A DNA stretch of 64,000 bases from JALZKA01 sp963753385. GTDB lineage: Bacteria > Actinomycetota > Thermoleophilia > Solirubrobacterales > 70-9. Below, piece after piece: positions 16,542 to 24,529 of the stretch. Below the pieces are notes generated by a model, which made no database searches, had not been told where the DNA came from, and was given only the letters and a program-made list of their open reading frames with translations. The first letter of the stretch is position 1, and each line of letters starts with the position of its first letter. The translations under genes were made by a program, and so were the position numbers. The stretch spans positions 124,001-188,000 of the forward strand of contig CAVWCC010000004.1 in NCBI GenBank assembly GCA_963753385.1. Direction: 5' to 3'.

Positions 16542-18026
16542 GTGTCTGCTCGTCCCGTCACCCGGTTCGGGGCCGCCTGCGTTCTCGCGCTCGGAGTGAC
16601 GCTCGCGCTCGACGCGCCGGCCGGCGCCGACCACCCGGGGGCCGCGAACCTCGATGCGCTTCGCACCGCCGTGGGGACGCCCGCCAACCCGGTCGAGGTC
16701 GCGGCGACGCCCGCCGTGCGGCGCGCCGAGCCACCGTTGCTGGCAACGCCGCAGGGGCGCTGCGGCCCGGGCTCGCGTCCGGAGACCGGAATTCAGGGAC
16801 GGGTGCCGCGCTCGGACCACCAGAGCGGACGGGCGGCCCGCGGCTACACCTGCAACACGCGGCTGGTGGGCTCGTACGAGAAGCCGAACGTCCTCGGCAG
16901 CGTGGGTGGGTTCAAGGTGGAGCGCTACGTGGACAAGGCCGGCCACGAGTGCGCCTACTACGACACGACGCTCCTCTTCCCGACCAACATCCTCGACCTC
17001 GAGGGTGGGGTGAACGTGCTCGACATGTCCGATCCGGCGCATCCGGTCCGGACCGCCCGGTTGGTCACACCCGCGATGCTCTCGCCGCACGAATCGCTCG
17101 TCGTGAGCCAGCAGCGCGGTGTCCTCGCCGCGGTCCTCGGGAACCCCGCGTTCAACGTCGGCATCGTCGACCTCTACGACATCTCGAAGGACTGCCGGCA
17201 CCCCGTGTTCAAGTCATCGACCCCGGTCGGTGTGTTCGGCCACGAGAGCGGCATGGCCCCCGACGGGAAGACGTTCTACTCCGCCTCCCCCAGCACCGAG
17301 ACGATCGTCGCGGTCGACATCGCGAACCTCAGCCAGCCAAGGCCCCTCTGGCTCGGTAACTACGACTCCCACGGCCTCTCGGTGTCGAACAACGGCAACC
17401 GCGCCTACGTCGCCGGGGTCGGATCGGGCCTGATCATCCTCGACACCTCCGCGATCCAGGCCCGCAAGCCCAACCCGGTGGTGACCGAGGTCGCGCGGCT
17501 GCAGTGGGGATCGATGAGCATCCCCCAGAACGCGATCCCGGTCACGATCAACGGGCGGAAGTACGTCGTCGAGATCGACGAGTTCGGGTCGCAGAGCGAG
17601 GTCGGTGCCGGCAGGATCATCAGCATCGAGAACGAGCGCGCGCCGCGCGTCGTTTCCAACCTGCGACTGGCCGTGCACCAGCCTGAGAACTTTGCGGCCC
17701 AGGCGAACGATCCCGGGGCGGGCAACCCGCTGCAGGGCTACGCCGGCCACTACTGCAGCGTGCCGCGCCGGGAGGATCCCCAGATCGTCGCCTGCAGCAT
17801 GATCCTTTCCGGCCTTCGCGTGTTCGACATCCGCGACCCGCAGCACCCGAAGGAGATCGCCTACTTCAACGCTCCGATCAAGGACCGTCTCATCCTCGAG
17901 TCGTCGAACTGGGCGATGGCAAGCCCCGCGTTCGCCCCGAAGCGCAAGGAGATCTGGTACTCCGACGGGTTCCAGGGCTTCTACGCCGTGAAGGTCACCA
18001 ACGGCGTCTGGCCTGACCAGGGCTAG
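16542..18026 (+). CDS. secreted LVIVD-type beta-propeller protein
   Basis: 494 aa from GTG, with TATTGT 9 nt upstream. A signal peptide (ACVLALGVTLALDAPAGA) is followed by repeated segments of the propeller type: LEGGVNVLDMSDPAHPVRTA, VGIVDLYDISKDCRHPVF, TIVAVDIANLSQPRPLWLG, SGLIILDTSAIQAR and LRVFDIRDPQHPKEIAYF. Each is a blade with a V-x-D-(I/L)-x-x-P pattern. The protein is probably exported and may be a scaffold or receptor; no enzyme motif is visible. Six Cys in the exported part may form disulfides. Confidence 0.75.
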   Translation: MSARPVTRFGAACVLALGVTLALDAPAGADHPGAANLDALRTAVGTPANPVEVAATPAVRRAEPPLLATPQGRCGPGSRPETGIQGRVPRSDHQSGRAARGYTCNTRLVGSYEKPNVLGSVGGFKVERYVDKAGHECAYYDTTLLFPTNILDLEGGVNVLDMSDPAHPVRTARLVTPAMLSPHESLVVSQQRGVLAAVLGNPAFNVGIVDLYDISKDCRHPVFKSSTPVGVFGHESGMAPDGKTFYSASPSTETIVAVDIANLSQPRPLWLGNYDSHGLSVSNNGNRAYVAGVGSGLIILDTSAIQARKPNPVVTEVARLQWGSMSIPQNAIPVTINGRKYVVEIDEFGSQSEVGAGRIISIENERAPRVVSNLRLAVHQPENFAAQANDPGAGNPLQGYAGHYCSVPRREDPQIVACSMILSGLRVFDIRDPQHPKEIAYFNAPIKDRLILESSNWAMASPAFAPKRKEIWYSDGFQGFYAVKVTNGVWPDQG

Positions 18027-18331
18027 GCGCTGCGATCCAGCGCCGCTTCCGCGGCGAGTGAGTGCCACACGGGCAGGACAGGCTTGTGGTAGTAGGGGAG
18101 GGCGTCCTCGCGCAGCCCGGCGATCTCGTCCGAGGCCCAGTAGGCCTCGAAGTCGTCCTTCTCCTCCCAGACCGAGACCTGGCGGAAGTGGAGCGGGTCG
18201 TCGATGTTCCGGGTCAGGTAACAGGTGCTGGCGCCGGCGGCGAGTGCACGATCGAGCGCCGGGCGCCAGATCTCGAGCCAGCGATCGGCCCGGAACGGGG
18301 TGACGTGCCAGTCGATGTTGTTGATGAACAT
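18023..18331 (-). CDS. antibiotic-biosynthesis-monooxygenase-like (dimeric alpha/beta barrel) protein
   Basis: 102 aa. The ATG has TAGGAT (18346-18341) 9 nt upstream. The pattern FINNIDWHVTPFRADRWLEIW, ACSTCYLTRNIDDPLHF-like strands, then VSVWEEKDDFEAYWASDEI fits the ferredoxin-like ABM fold, where a W-E-x-K-x-x-F helix is typical. Members range from quinone-forming monooxygenases to heme-degrading enzymes and many have no known role. It converges with the propeller gene (4-bp overlap). Confidence 0.65.
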   Translation of the reverse strand: MFINNIDWHVTPFRADRWLEIWRPALDRALAAGASTCYLTRNIDDPLHFRQVSVWEEKDDFEAYWASDEIAGLREDALPYYHKPVLPVWHSLAAEAALDRSA

Positions 18332-18359
18332 CGCGCGCGGATCCTAAACCGCGTCGCGG

Positions 18360-19628
18360 CTAGGCGCCGACCTCGGCCCAGATCGCTCCCGGCCCGTCCT
18401 CGTGCACACCCTCATCTTTGGTTGTGGCCCCGACCATCGTCGTGATCTTGCCCGCGTGCTTGTTCTCGTGCATCAGCTGGTGCGCCCCGGGGACGCCGTC
18501 GAAGCCCATCGCCTTCCACAGCACGGGCCGGATCTTGCCCTCGGCCATCAGTTGGTTCGCGCGAGTGCACTCGTACGCGTTCGCGAAGTGCGAGCCGAGG
18601 ATCTCCTTCTGCTTCATCCACAGGTAGCGAACGTCGAAGTCGAGCGTGTAGCCGGAGGTCGCGCCGCAGATCACGACCTTGCCGAAGGGCTTCACCGTGA
18701 ACACCGAAGTCGGGAACGTCGCCTGGCCGACGTGCTCGAACACGATGTCGGGGGCGTCGCCCAGGATCGACTTGACCTGCTTCGCGAACGCCCGCGTCAC
18801 CGTGAAGCGCTCCTTCTCCTCCTCCGGCGACTCGCCGCCCTTCCGCATCATCCCGGCGAACTCGTTCCGGTCGATGTAGTCGACGGCGCCGAGCGACTTG
18901 ACCAGCTCCCCCTTCCCGGCCGAGGAGACGACGCCCACGGCGTTGGCGCCGGCGGCCTTGCAGAGCTGCGTGGCGAACACGCCGAGCCCTCCGGCCGCGC
19001 CCCAGATCAGCACGTTGTGGCCGGCCTGGACCTTGCAGCGGTCCAGCAACATCCGGTAGGCGGTGAAGTAGGTCAGCCCGTAGGCGGATGAGTCGACCCA
19101 CGAAAGGTTCCTCGGCTTCGGGAGGAGCTGCTGGGCCTGGACCTTGGTGAACTGGGCGAACGAGCCCCAGGTGGTCTCGTAGCCCCAGATCTTCTGGCTC
19201 GGCGCCGCCAGCGGGTCGAGGCCGTGGACCTCGACGTCCTCGTACGAGGCCTGGTTGCAGTGGATCACGACCTCGTCGCCGGGCTTCCAGTTCGTGACGC
19301 CCGGGCCCACCTTCCAGACGATGCCGGAGGCGTCGGAGCCGCCGATGTGGTGCCCGTACTCGGGGTGGTCGCCGTAGCCGAAGACCGAGACCGGCTTGCC
19401 CAGCGCCGCCCAGACGTTGTTGAAGTTGACCCCGGCGGCCATCACCCGCACGATGACCTCGAACGCCTGCGGCTCGGGGACCTCGATCTCCTCGATCTGG
19501 AAGGCGTCCTTGGGCTCGCCCTCACGCTCGGGCCGGATCACCCAGGCCGCCATCGTCTCCGGCAGCGTGCCGGGCTCCACGCCGAGCTTCGAGACCTCGG
19601 ATACGTCAACTGCCACTGGCTCGCTCAA
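18360..19628 (-). CDS. ccr: crotonyl-CoA carboxylase/reductase
   Basis: 422 aa, typical for Ccr. The MDR fold shows the substrate domain (NFNNVWAALGKPVSVFGYGD, EYGHHIGGSDASGIVWKVG), a WGYETTWGSFAQF block with the Phe/Glu that help hold CO2, an NADPH loop GAAGGLGVFATQ and GSHFANAYECTRANQL with the catalytic-region His. It reductively carboxylates crotonyl-CoA to ethylmalonyl-CoA, the defining step of the ethylmalonyl-CoA pathway; the matching mutase lies 5 kb away. The TTG start is uncertain because AAGGAG directly abuts it; a GTG at 19616 has better spacing. Confidence 0.95.
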   Translation of the reverse strand: MSEPVAVDVSEVSKLGVEPGTLPETMAAWVIRPEREGEPKDAFQIEEIEVPEPQAFEVIVRVMAAGVNFNNVWAALGKPVSVFGYGDHPEYGHHIGGSDASGIVWKVGPGVTNWKPGDEVVIHCNQASYEDVEVHGLDPLAAPSQKIWGYETTWGSFAQFTKVQAQQLLPKPRNLSWVDSSAYGLTYFTAYRMLLDRCKVQAGHNVLIWGAAGGLGVFATQLCKAAGANAVGVVSSAGKGELVKSLGAVDYIDRNEFAGMMRKGGESPEEEKERFTVTRAFAKQVKSILGDAPDIVFEHVGQATFPTSVFTVKPFGKVVICGATSGYTLDFDVRYLWMKQKEILGSHFANAYECTRANQLMAEGKIRPVLWKAMGFDGVPGAHQLMHENKHAGKITTMVGATTKDEGVHEDGPGAIWAEVGA

Positions 19629-19698
19629 CTCCTTCGTTCGGGGGCCGCGGGATGGTACCGGCGTTCTGCCACCACCATCGGCACCGAAAGGGGGCGAA

Positions 19699-19736
19699 CG
19701 TCCCTCGCGGCGCCCTATACACCCCCATGAGGGACG
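19699..19736 (+). repeat. 38-bp palindrome, left flank of the AbiEi/DUF559 gene
   Basis: CGTCCCTC (19699-19706) is the exact reverse complement of GAGGGACG (19729-19736). Between them lies TATACA, 5 nt before the ATG at 19727, so the palindrome spans both the likely promoter and the start codon. Its reverse complement matches the right-hand copy at 20598-20635 at 32 of 38 positions by hand alignment. AbiEi-type antitoxins are known to repress their own promoters at inverted repeats, so an operator is the natural reading. Confidence 0.6.
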
Positions 19737-20596
19737 CTCGTGTAGCCGAGTTGGCGGGGCGGCAGTTCAACCGGGTGTCGCGAGCGCAGTTGGAGGCGCT
19801 GGGAGTGAGTAAGGACGCGATCGAGCATCGGGTCGACTCGGGTCGCCTTGTGATCGTGGAACAAGGCGTTTTGGCCGTCGCGCCGGTGCTCGATTCCGAC
19901 CCCTGGGGGCGCTGGATGGGAGCGACGCTCACCCAGCCCGGGAGCCTCCTGAGCCGGCTGAGCGCTGCGGTCGCTTGGGGTGCTTTGGCGCACGAGGGTG
20001 GCTACGTGACGATTACCCGTCCCGGCAACGGTGGCCCCAGGGTCCACGGCGGCCTCCGGGTCCATCGGAGCACCAACCTCGACGCTGACGGCACGGAGCT
20101 CAACGGGGTACCGATCACGTCGATTGCGCGCACCCTGCTGGATATCGCGAGCGACGTGGGAGATGCAGCGCTCGCACGGGCGGTCCGGGAGGCCGTGCGG
20201 CTTGAGTTGATCACTCTGTACGGGCTCGCCGATGCGCTTGGGCGCTACCGAGGGTGGCGGGGATCGCGGCGACTCGCGGCCACCGTGGCGCGCTACTGCG
20301 GCCTGCCCATCGAGCGGGCGCGGAGCGGTGCCGAGGTGCGGGCCCTCGAGCTCCTCCGGGAGGTTGGATCCGGCCCTGTGACCCTCAACCGGGTCATTGC
20401 AGGCGAGGAGGCCGATCTGGTGTTCCCGGAGCGGCGCCTCATCGTCGAGATCGATGGCGGTCCCTTTCACCTCGACCGAGGCGCCGACGCGCGCAAGGAA
20501 GCCGCCTGGCGGAGCGCCGGCTGGACCGTGCGCCGCCTCGCCTCCGACGACGTATACGAGCGCCCAGAGCACCTACTCGCACTCGCCGATAGGTGA
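19727..20596 (+). CDS. AbiEi-like winged-helix protein fused to a DUF559/Vsr-like nuclease fold
   Basis: 289 aa. The N-terminal 60 residues (AGRQFNRVSRAQLEALGVS, then HRVDSGRLVIVEQGVLAV) match the AbiEi-type winged helix of type IV toxin-antitoxin antitoxins. A middle domain has PITSIARTLLDIASD. The C-terminal 90 residues form a DUF559/very-short-patch-repair-like PD-(D/E)XK fold: NRVIAGEEADLVFPERRLIV, then EIDGGPFHLDRGADARKEAA. No AbiEii-type toxin is adjacent. The 38-bp palindrome overlapping its start suggests self-repression. A coiled-coil nuclease-like gene follows 95 bp later. Function is unknown; defence or mobile-cassette roles are possible. Confidence 0.75.
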   Translation: MRDARVAELAGRQFNRVSRAQLEALGVSKDAIEHRVDSGRLVIVEQGVLAVAPVLDSDPWGRWMGATLTQPGSLLSRLSAAVAWGALAHEGGYVTITRPGNGGPRVHGGLRVHRSTNLDADGTELNGVPITSIARTLLDIASDVGDAALARAVREAVRLELITLYGLADALGRYRGWRGSRRLAATVARYCGLPIERARSGAEVRALELLREVGSGPVTLNRVIAGEEADLVFPERRLIVEIDGGPFHLDRGADARKEAAWRSAGWTVRRLASDDVYERPEHLLALADR

Positions 20597-20597
20597 A

Positions 20598-20635
20598 CGT
20601 CCCTCGCGGGGGTGTATAGCGCGCAGGGCGGGACG
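20598..20635 (+). repeat. 38-bp palindrome, right flank of the AbiEi/DUF559 gene
   Basis: This copy starts with CGTCCCTC, contains TGTATA (the reverse complement of TATACA) and ends GGGACG. It is inverted relative to the left copy and begins 2 bp after the AbiEi stop, so the two frame the gene exactly. It could be a second operator, the promoter region of the next gene, or the end of a mobile cassette. Confidence 0.55.
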
Positions 20636-20690
20636 ATCGTTGCCGCGTCAGATTCCCGTCCGCCGGCGGGACTACCTTCGTGAGTCCACC

Positions 20691-21956
20691 ATGGAAGCAT
20701 CGGAGAAGCCACAGCTGCCGCTCGACGGAATCGACCAGGGCGCCGTCCGCGCGATCGGCGACCGCATCGTGATCGAGCGGCTCGAGATGAGCGACGAGCG
20801 TGCCGCGCGCGTCGTTCGTGAGCGTGCGGAGGCCGGACAGCCTCCGACCGCGACGGTGACGAAGGCGATCGAGATCGGCGCCCGCGTGCTGGACACCGAG
20901 GAAACCGCGGTCAACGTGGACTATGTGCGCGCCGAGTTCGAGCGCCACGCCGGCGCCCTACGCGAGCGGCTCTCGAAGGTGCTCGAGGCGGGCGACGAGC
21001 AGCTCGCGGAGCGGATCGCCCAGACTTTCGACGGCAACCGCGACGGCTCCGTCCAGAAGGAAATCGACCAGCTCGTCGGGGAAGCGCTTGAGGAGCAGCG
21101 GATGAAGATCGCGAAGCTCTTCTCGGCCGAGGACGGCGCCAATCCACTCACCGACTTCAAGGCCGCCGTCGTCCGTGGCTTCAAGGCGCTGGACGAGCGC
21201 CAACAGACCGAGGCCGAGGCGACCAGGAAGCGGATGGAGCAGCTCCAGCGCGAGCTGATCGAGCTCAAGGAGCGCGACGCCGCCGCAGACCGGGTCGCGG
21301 CCGAGGCCGAGCGCGGCAGCGCCAAGGGGCGGACGTTCGAGGAGCTCGCGCACGCCGCTCTCGAGGCAATCGCGTCCGAGCACGGTGACGCCGCGATCCA
21401 CACCGGAGACACGTCAAACGAGGCGGGCGCCAAGAAGGGCGACACGGTGGTCGAGCTCGGTGGCGCCACCGGGGGGGCGCTCGCGACGATCGTGTTCGAG
21501 GCGAAAAACAAGAAGCTCTCGAAGAACGACGCATGGGCCGAGCTCGCGGCCTGCCTACGGGAGCGTGACGCGGAGTACGCAGTCCTGATCGTCGCCGGCG
21601 AGGACAAGATCCCCTCGGGGCTCGAGGAGCTCACCGAGTACCAAGGGAACAAGATGATCGCCGTCCTCGACCGCGAGGATCCCGATCCGCTCGCGCTCCG
21701 CCTCGTGTACCGATATGTGCGTGCCCGCGTGCTGGCAGCCGGCGGCGGTGTGCTCGAGGTCGATGCGGCAGGGGTCCAGGATGCGGCGGAGGAGGCGACC
21801 GCCCAGCTCAAGCGAGCGAACCGGATCCGGAAGTCGCTCACCGGCGTGACGAGCAGCGCGCAGGCCGCACGCGAGGAACTCGATGCGATGCTCGCCGACG
21901 TCGAGCGGTGCCTCGAGCGCATCGAATCGCTCGTGGCCGCGGCCGCCGACGAGTAG
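20691..21956 (+). CDS. coiled-coil protein with a PD-(D/E)XK-like nuclease domain (DUF2130/COG4487-like)
   Basis: 421 aa from ATG 20691. Residues 60-200 are strongly coiled-coil (ERHAGALRERLSKVLEAGDE, RKRMEQLQRELIELKERDAA). A nuclease-like core follows: KGRTFEELAHAALEAIA, GAKKGDTVVELGG and ATIVFEAKNKKLSKNDAWAE, giving the D...E-x-K pattern of the PD-(D/E)XK superfamily. A helical C-terminus completes it. The layout resembles the DUF2130 family (COG4487) and, more loosely, RmuC. The cellular role is not known. Lying behind the AbiEi gene, it may belong to the same defence or repair unit. The promoter may be TACCTT, 12 nt upstream. Confidence 0.65.
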   Translation: MEASEKPQLPLDGIDQGAVRAIGDRIVIERLEMSDERAARVVRERAEAGQPPTATVTKAIEIGARVLDTEETAVNVDYVRAEFERHAGALRERLSKVLEAGDEQLAERIAQTFDGNRDGSVQKEIDQLVGEALEEQRMKIAKLFSAEDGANPLTDFKAAVVRGFKALDERQQTEAEATRKRMEQLQRELIELKERDAAADRVAAEAERGSAKGRTFEELAHAALEAIASEHGDAAIHTGDTSNEAGAKKGDTVVELGGATGGALATIVFEAKNKKLSKNDAWAELAACLRERDAEYAVLIVAGEDKIPSGLEELTEYQGNKMIAVLDREDPDPLALRLVYRYVRARVLAAGGGVLEVDAAGVQDAAEEATAQLKRANRIRKSLTGVTSSAQAAREELDAMLADVERCLERIESLVAAAADE

Positions 21957-22394
21957 CTAGGGCTGAAGCAGCTCGTTCTGCGAGGACGGCCGCTCCGGGC
22001 CGACCTCGAGCGTGGCGGGCTCGATGCCGATCTCGGCGCCCGCTGCGGCCTCGTATTCGCCCTCCACGAGGGCGGCCTTGACCGAGCCGGTGCCGCCCGG
22101 CGGGATCTCGTCCGACGTCTCGGACGTCGGCCCCTCGAGCGTGAGCCTGGTCGGCTCGTCGGTCTGGTTCGAAACCGTGAGGACCACGAGCCCGGCCCCG
22201 AGGTTCTGCGGCGAGATGGTCACGCTGCGCTGGTCGATCGCGGCGGTCAGCTCGATCGGGGCAGGGGGCCGGGGATCGTTCGGGAAGTCGTCCTCACCGC
22301 AGGCGCCGAGCAGGAGCAGCACGGGCGCGAGCAGGCCGAGGGCGCCGCCGCGCAGGCTGCGCGTTGCGATCGAAGCCTCTCCCCGAAACCTCAT
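21957..22394 (-). CDS. lipoprotein of unknown function
   Basis: 145 aa from ATG 22394. The signal segment GGALGLLAPVLLLLGAC ends in a lipobox (LLGAC), so the mature protein is membrane-anchored outside the cell. The exported part, SVTISPQNLGAGLVVLTVSN then TRLTLEGPTSE, is a small cupredoxin- or Ig-like strand set with no Cu ligands visible. It ends in a short acidic tail. A TAGGGT hexamer lies 11 nt upstream. The next gene (ygfZ) is on the same strand 14 bp upstream. Confidence 0.65.
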   Translation of the reverse strand: MRFRGEASIATRSLRGGALGLLAPVLLLLGACGEDDFPNDPRPPAPIELTAAIDQRSVTISPQNLGAGLVVLTVSNQTDEPTRLTLEGPTSETSDEIPPGGTGSVKAALVEGEYEAAAGAEIGIEPATLEVGPERPSSQNELLQP

Positions 22395-22408
22395 CTCGGG
22401 GCGAAACC

Positions 22409-23362
22409 CTAAACGAACGGAAGCTCGACGACCGCCGCTTCGACGGTTCCGCCGTCGCTCAGGATCTCGACCGTGGTGCCGGGCTCGGCCTCGCGACGGA
22501 CGATCGCCAGCGCGATCGGTCCGTGGGCGGGGGAGAGGACGGCGGTTCCGACTCTGCCGAGCTCGCGCTCGCCGAGCCGGATCAGCGCGCCGCCGGGAAC
22601 GGGCTCGGCGAGCCGGAGCCCGCGGAGGTGACGGTTCGGCTTGCCCCTGTAGTGGAGGCGGGCGACGGTCTCCTGCCCGATGTAGCAACCCTTGCTGAAA
22701 CTGACGGCGCGCTCGTTGATCCCGGCCTCCTGCGGGATCGTCTCGGTCGTCATCTCACGCCCGAATCGCGGCCGGCCGGACTCCACGCGGGCGATCTCGG
22801 CGGCCGCATCGTCGACCCGCTCGACGCCGGCTTCAGCCAGGCCTTCGCTGAGCGCAGCGACGTCCTCGCGCCGGCAGATAAGGTCGAGCCCGAGGTCCGT
22901 TGCGACCGCGCGCGCCGCGACGCCCCAGCGCGAAACTTCGCGGTGGGCATGCTCCGAGCCGAGCGGACCGATGCCGGTGAGCGCCCCCGCCGCGGGGCCG
23001 ATCACCGACAGGACCGCGTGGCTCTCGGCGAGGTTCTCGAACTCGACCTCGCGCCCCACGCGATAGAGCCCGAGGTGGGCCCCGAGCGCGTCACGGCCGG
23101 CCTGCTCGCAGTCGAGCAGCAGCTCGTCCGGGGACATCCTCAGCACCCGCAGATCAGCCTGCATCTGGCCCTTGCGATTGAGCAGCGCGGCGTAGCACCC
23201 CTCGCCCGGCGCGAGTGACGTGATGTCGTTCGTGAGCTGATCGTGCACGTACTCGACGGCGTCGGCTCCGTGGGCTACGAGCAGCCGGCGTTCGGGCCGC
23301 TCGAGCACACCGGCCTCCTCGCGGAGCGCGCGGTACTGGCCATCGAGCTCGACCGTGGTCAC
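22409..23362 (-). CDS. ygfZ: YgfZ/GcvT-like folate-binding protein
   Basis: 317 aa. The GTG start has TAGAAT (23375-23370) 7 nt upstream. The diagnostic KGCYIGQETVARLHYRGKPN block, which carries the YgfZ K-G-C-Y-x-G-Q-E signature, lies around residue 220. The N-terminus has RLLVAHGADAVEYVHDQLTN and GEGCYAALLNRKGQMQADLR. YgfZ proteins are aminomethyltransferase-like folate binders that help maintain Fe-S enzymes such as MiaB. It is divergent from the multicopper oxidase. Confidence 0.92.
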   Translation of the reverse strand: MTTVELDGQYRALREEAGVLERPERRLLVAHGADAVEYVHDQLTNDITSLAPGEGCYAALLNRKGQMQADLRVLRMSPDELLLDCEQAGRDALGAHLGLYRVGREVEFENLAESHAVLSVIGPAAGALTGIGPLGSEHAHREVSRWGVAARAVATDLGLDLICRREDVAALSEGLAEAGVERVDDAAAEIARVESGRPRFGREMTTETIPQEAGINERAVSFSKGCYIGQETVARLHYRGKPNRHLRGLRLAEPVPGGALIRLGERELGRVGTAVLSPAHGPIALAIVRREAEPGTTVEILSDGGTVEAAVVELPFV

Positions 23363-23369
23363 CCGCCCG

Positions 23370-23375
23370 ATTCTA
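23370..23375 (-). promoter_or_regulatory. -10 element of ygfZ (leaderless)
   Basis: TAGAAT on the minus strand lies 7 nt before the GTG start of ygfZ and no ribosome site lies between, one of the clearest examples of the pattern in this window. Confidence 0.5.
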
Positions 23376-23395
23376 GGCGGACGCGGCAGGTATCT

Positions 23396-23411
23396 TTTTG
23401 ATGTGTCAAAA
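23396..23411 (+). promoter_or_regulatory. palindromic operator before the copper oxidase/ZIP/DtxR operon
   Basis: TTTTGA-TGTG-TCAAAA is a perfect 6-bp inverted repeat. Strikingly A/T-rich in a G+C-rich genome, it sits 8 nt before the GTG of the multicopper oxidase and overlaps a likely -10 (TATCTT, 23391-23396). The last gene of the operon encodes a DtxR/MntR-family repressor, so this is its probable binding site for metal-dependent self-control. Confidence 0.55.
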
Positions 23412-23419
23412 TCTCGGTT

Positions 23420-24529
23420 GTGGATGACCGAAAGACCGAGGACGATCGCGCCCTGCGGCTAAGCCGGCGCCGCCTGCTCGGCGGAGCACTCGCCGCCGGC
23501 CCAGCGCTCGCGGCGCTCCATGAGGTCGTCCCGCACCAGGGCTTCCACGATGCGCTCGGGGGCAACCAGCACCCGAACGCCGTTGCCGCCGCGACCGGAC
23601 ACGCCGGGCACGGAGTGCCCGCTCACGCCAACGGTCTCGGAACCGCCGGCCCGACGTTCCGCGAAGGCGCGAACGTCGACCACCGCGCCAACGGCTTCAA
23701 CCCGACCGAGATCCTGCGCGACTTCGACTACGGCAAGACGCGGCGGACCGCAACCGGCCGCGTGGTCCGCGAGTGGGAGCTCATCGCCGCCGACAAGGAG
23801 ATCGAGATCGCGCCCGGCGTCAAGTTCCCGGCCTGGACCTACAACGGCCGGATCCCGGGGCCGACGCTGCGCTGCCACGAGGGCGACAAGCTGCGCATCC
23901 GATTCGTGAACGGGTCGGCGCACCCGCACACCGTCCACTTCCACGGCCTCCACCCGTCGGCGATGGACGGGATCCCCGGCGTCGGGGCGGGGATCATCGC
24001 CCCGGGCAAGTCGACCGTCTACGAGTTCGACGCCGAGCCCTTCGGGCTCCACCTCTACCACTGCCACGTCGCGCCGCTCGCGGAGCACATCGCGCGCGGG
24101 ATGTACGGGACGTTCATCGTCGACCCGAGGCAGGGGCGCCCGGACGCGGACGAGATGGTGATGGTCCAGCACGGCTACAACAGCACGTTCGACGCCGAGG
24201 GCAATCAGTTCTACGCGGTGAACGGGATCCCGTTCCACTACATGGCCGAGCCGATCAAGGTGAAGCGCGGCGCGCCCGTCCGGATCTACCTGGTGAACGC
24301 GCTCGAGTACGACCCGATCAACTCATTCCACATCCACGGCAACTTCTTCGACTACTACCCGACCGGCACCAGGCTCGAGCCCGCCGACTTCACCGACACG
24401 GTGCTCCAGGGGCAGGCTCAGCGCGGGATCTGCGAGATGACGTTCCCGCATGCCGGCCCGTTCATGTTCCACGCCCACAAGACCGAGTTCGCCGAGCTCG
24501 GCTGGATGGGCTTCTTCGAGGTCGAGTGA
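23420..24529 (+). CDS. Tat-exported two-domain multicopper oxidase
   Basis: 369 aa from GTG. A twin-arginine signal (SRRRLLGGALAAGPALAAL) leads a cupredoxin pair. Copper ligands are plain: HPHTVHFHGLHP and LHLYHCHVAPLAEH in the first domain, SFHIHGNFFDYY and FMFHAHKTEFAELG in the second. The HCHVxxxxxH type-1 site lies in the first domain, as in two-domain small laccase and nitrite-reductase-like enzymes. It probably oxidises a metal ion or phenolic in the envelope. Its stop overlaps the ZIP gene (TGATG), and the regulator follows, so a metal-linked role (Mn, Fe or Cu oxidation) is likely. Confidence 0.9.
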   Translation: MDDRKTEDDRALRLSRRRLLGGALAAGPALAALHEVVPHQGFHDALGGNQHPNAVAAATGHAGHGVPAHANGLGTAGPTFREGANVDHRANGFNPTEILRDFDYGKTRRTATGRVVREWELIAADKEIEIAPGVKFPAWTYNGRIPGPTLRCHEGDKLRIRFVNGSAHPHTVHFHGLHPSAMDGIPGVGAGIIAPGKSTVYEFDAEPFGLHLYHCHVAPLAEHIARGMYGTFIVDPRQGRPDADEMVMVQHGYNSTFDAEGNQFYAVNGIPFHYMAEPIKVKRGAPVRIYLVNALEYDPINSFHIHGNFFDYYPTGTRLEPADFTDTVLQGQAQRGICEMTFPHAGPFMFHAHKTEFAELGWMGFFEVE

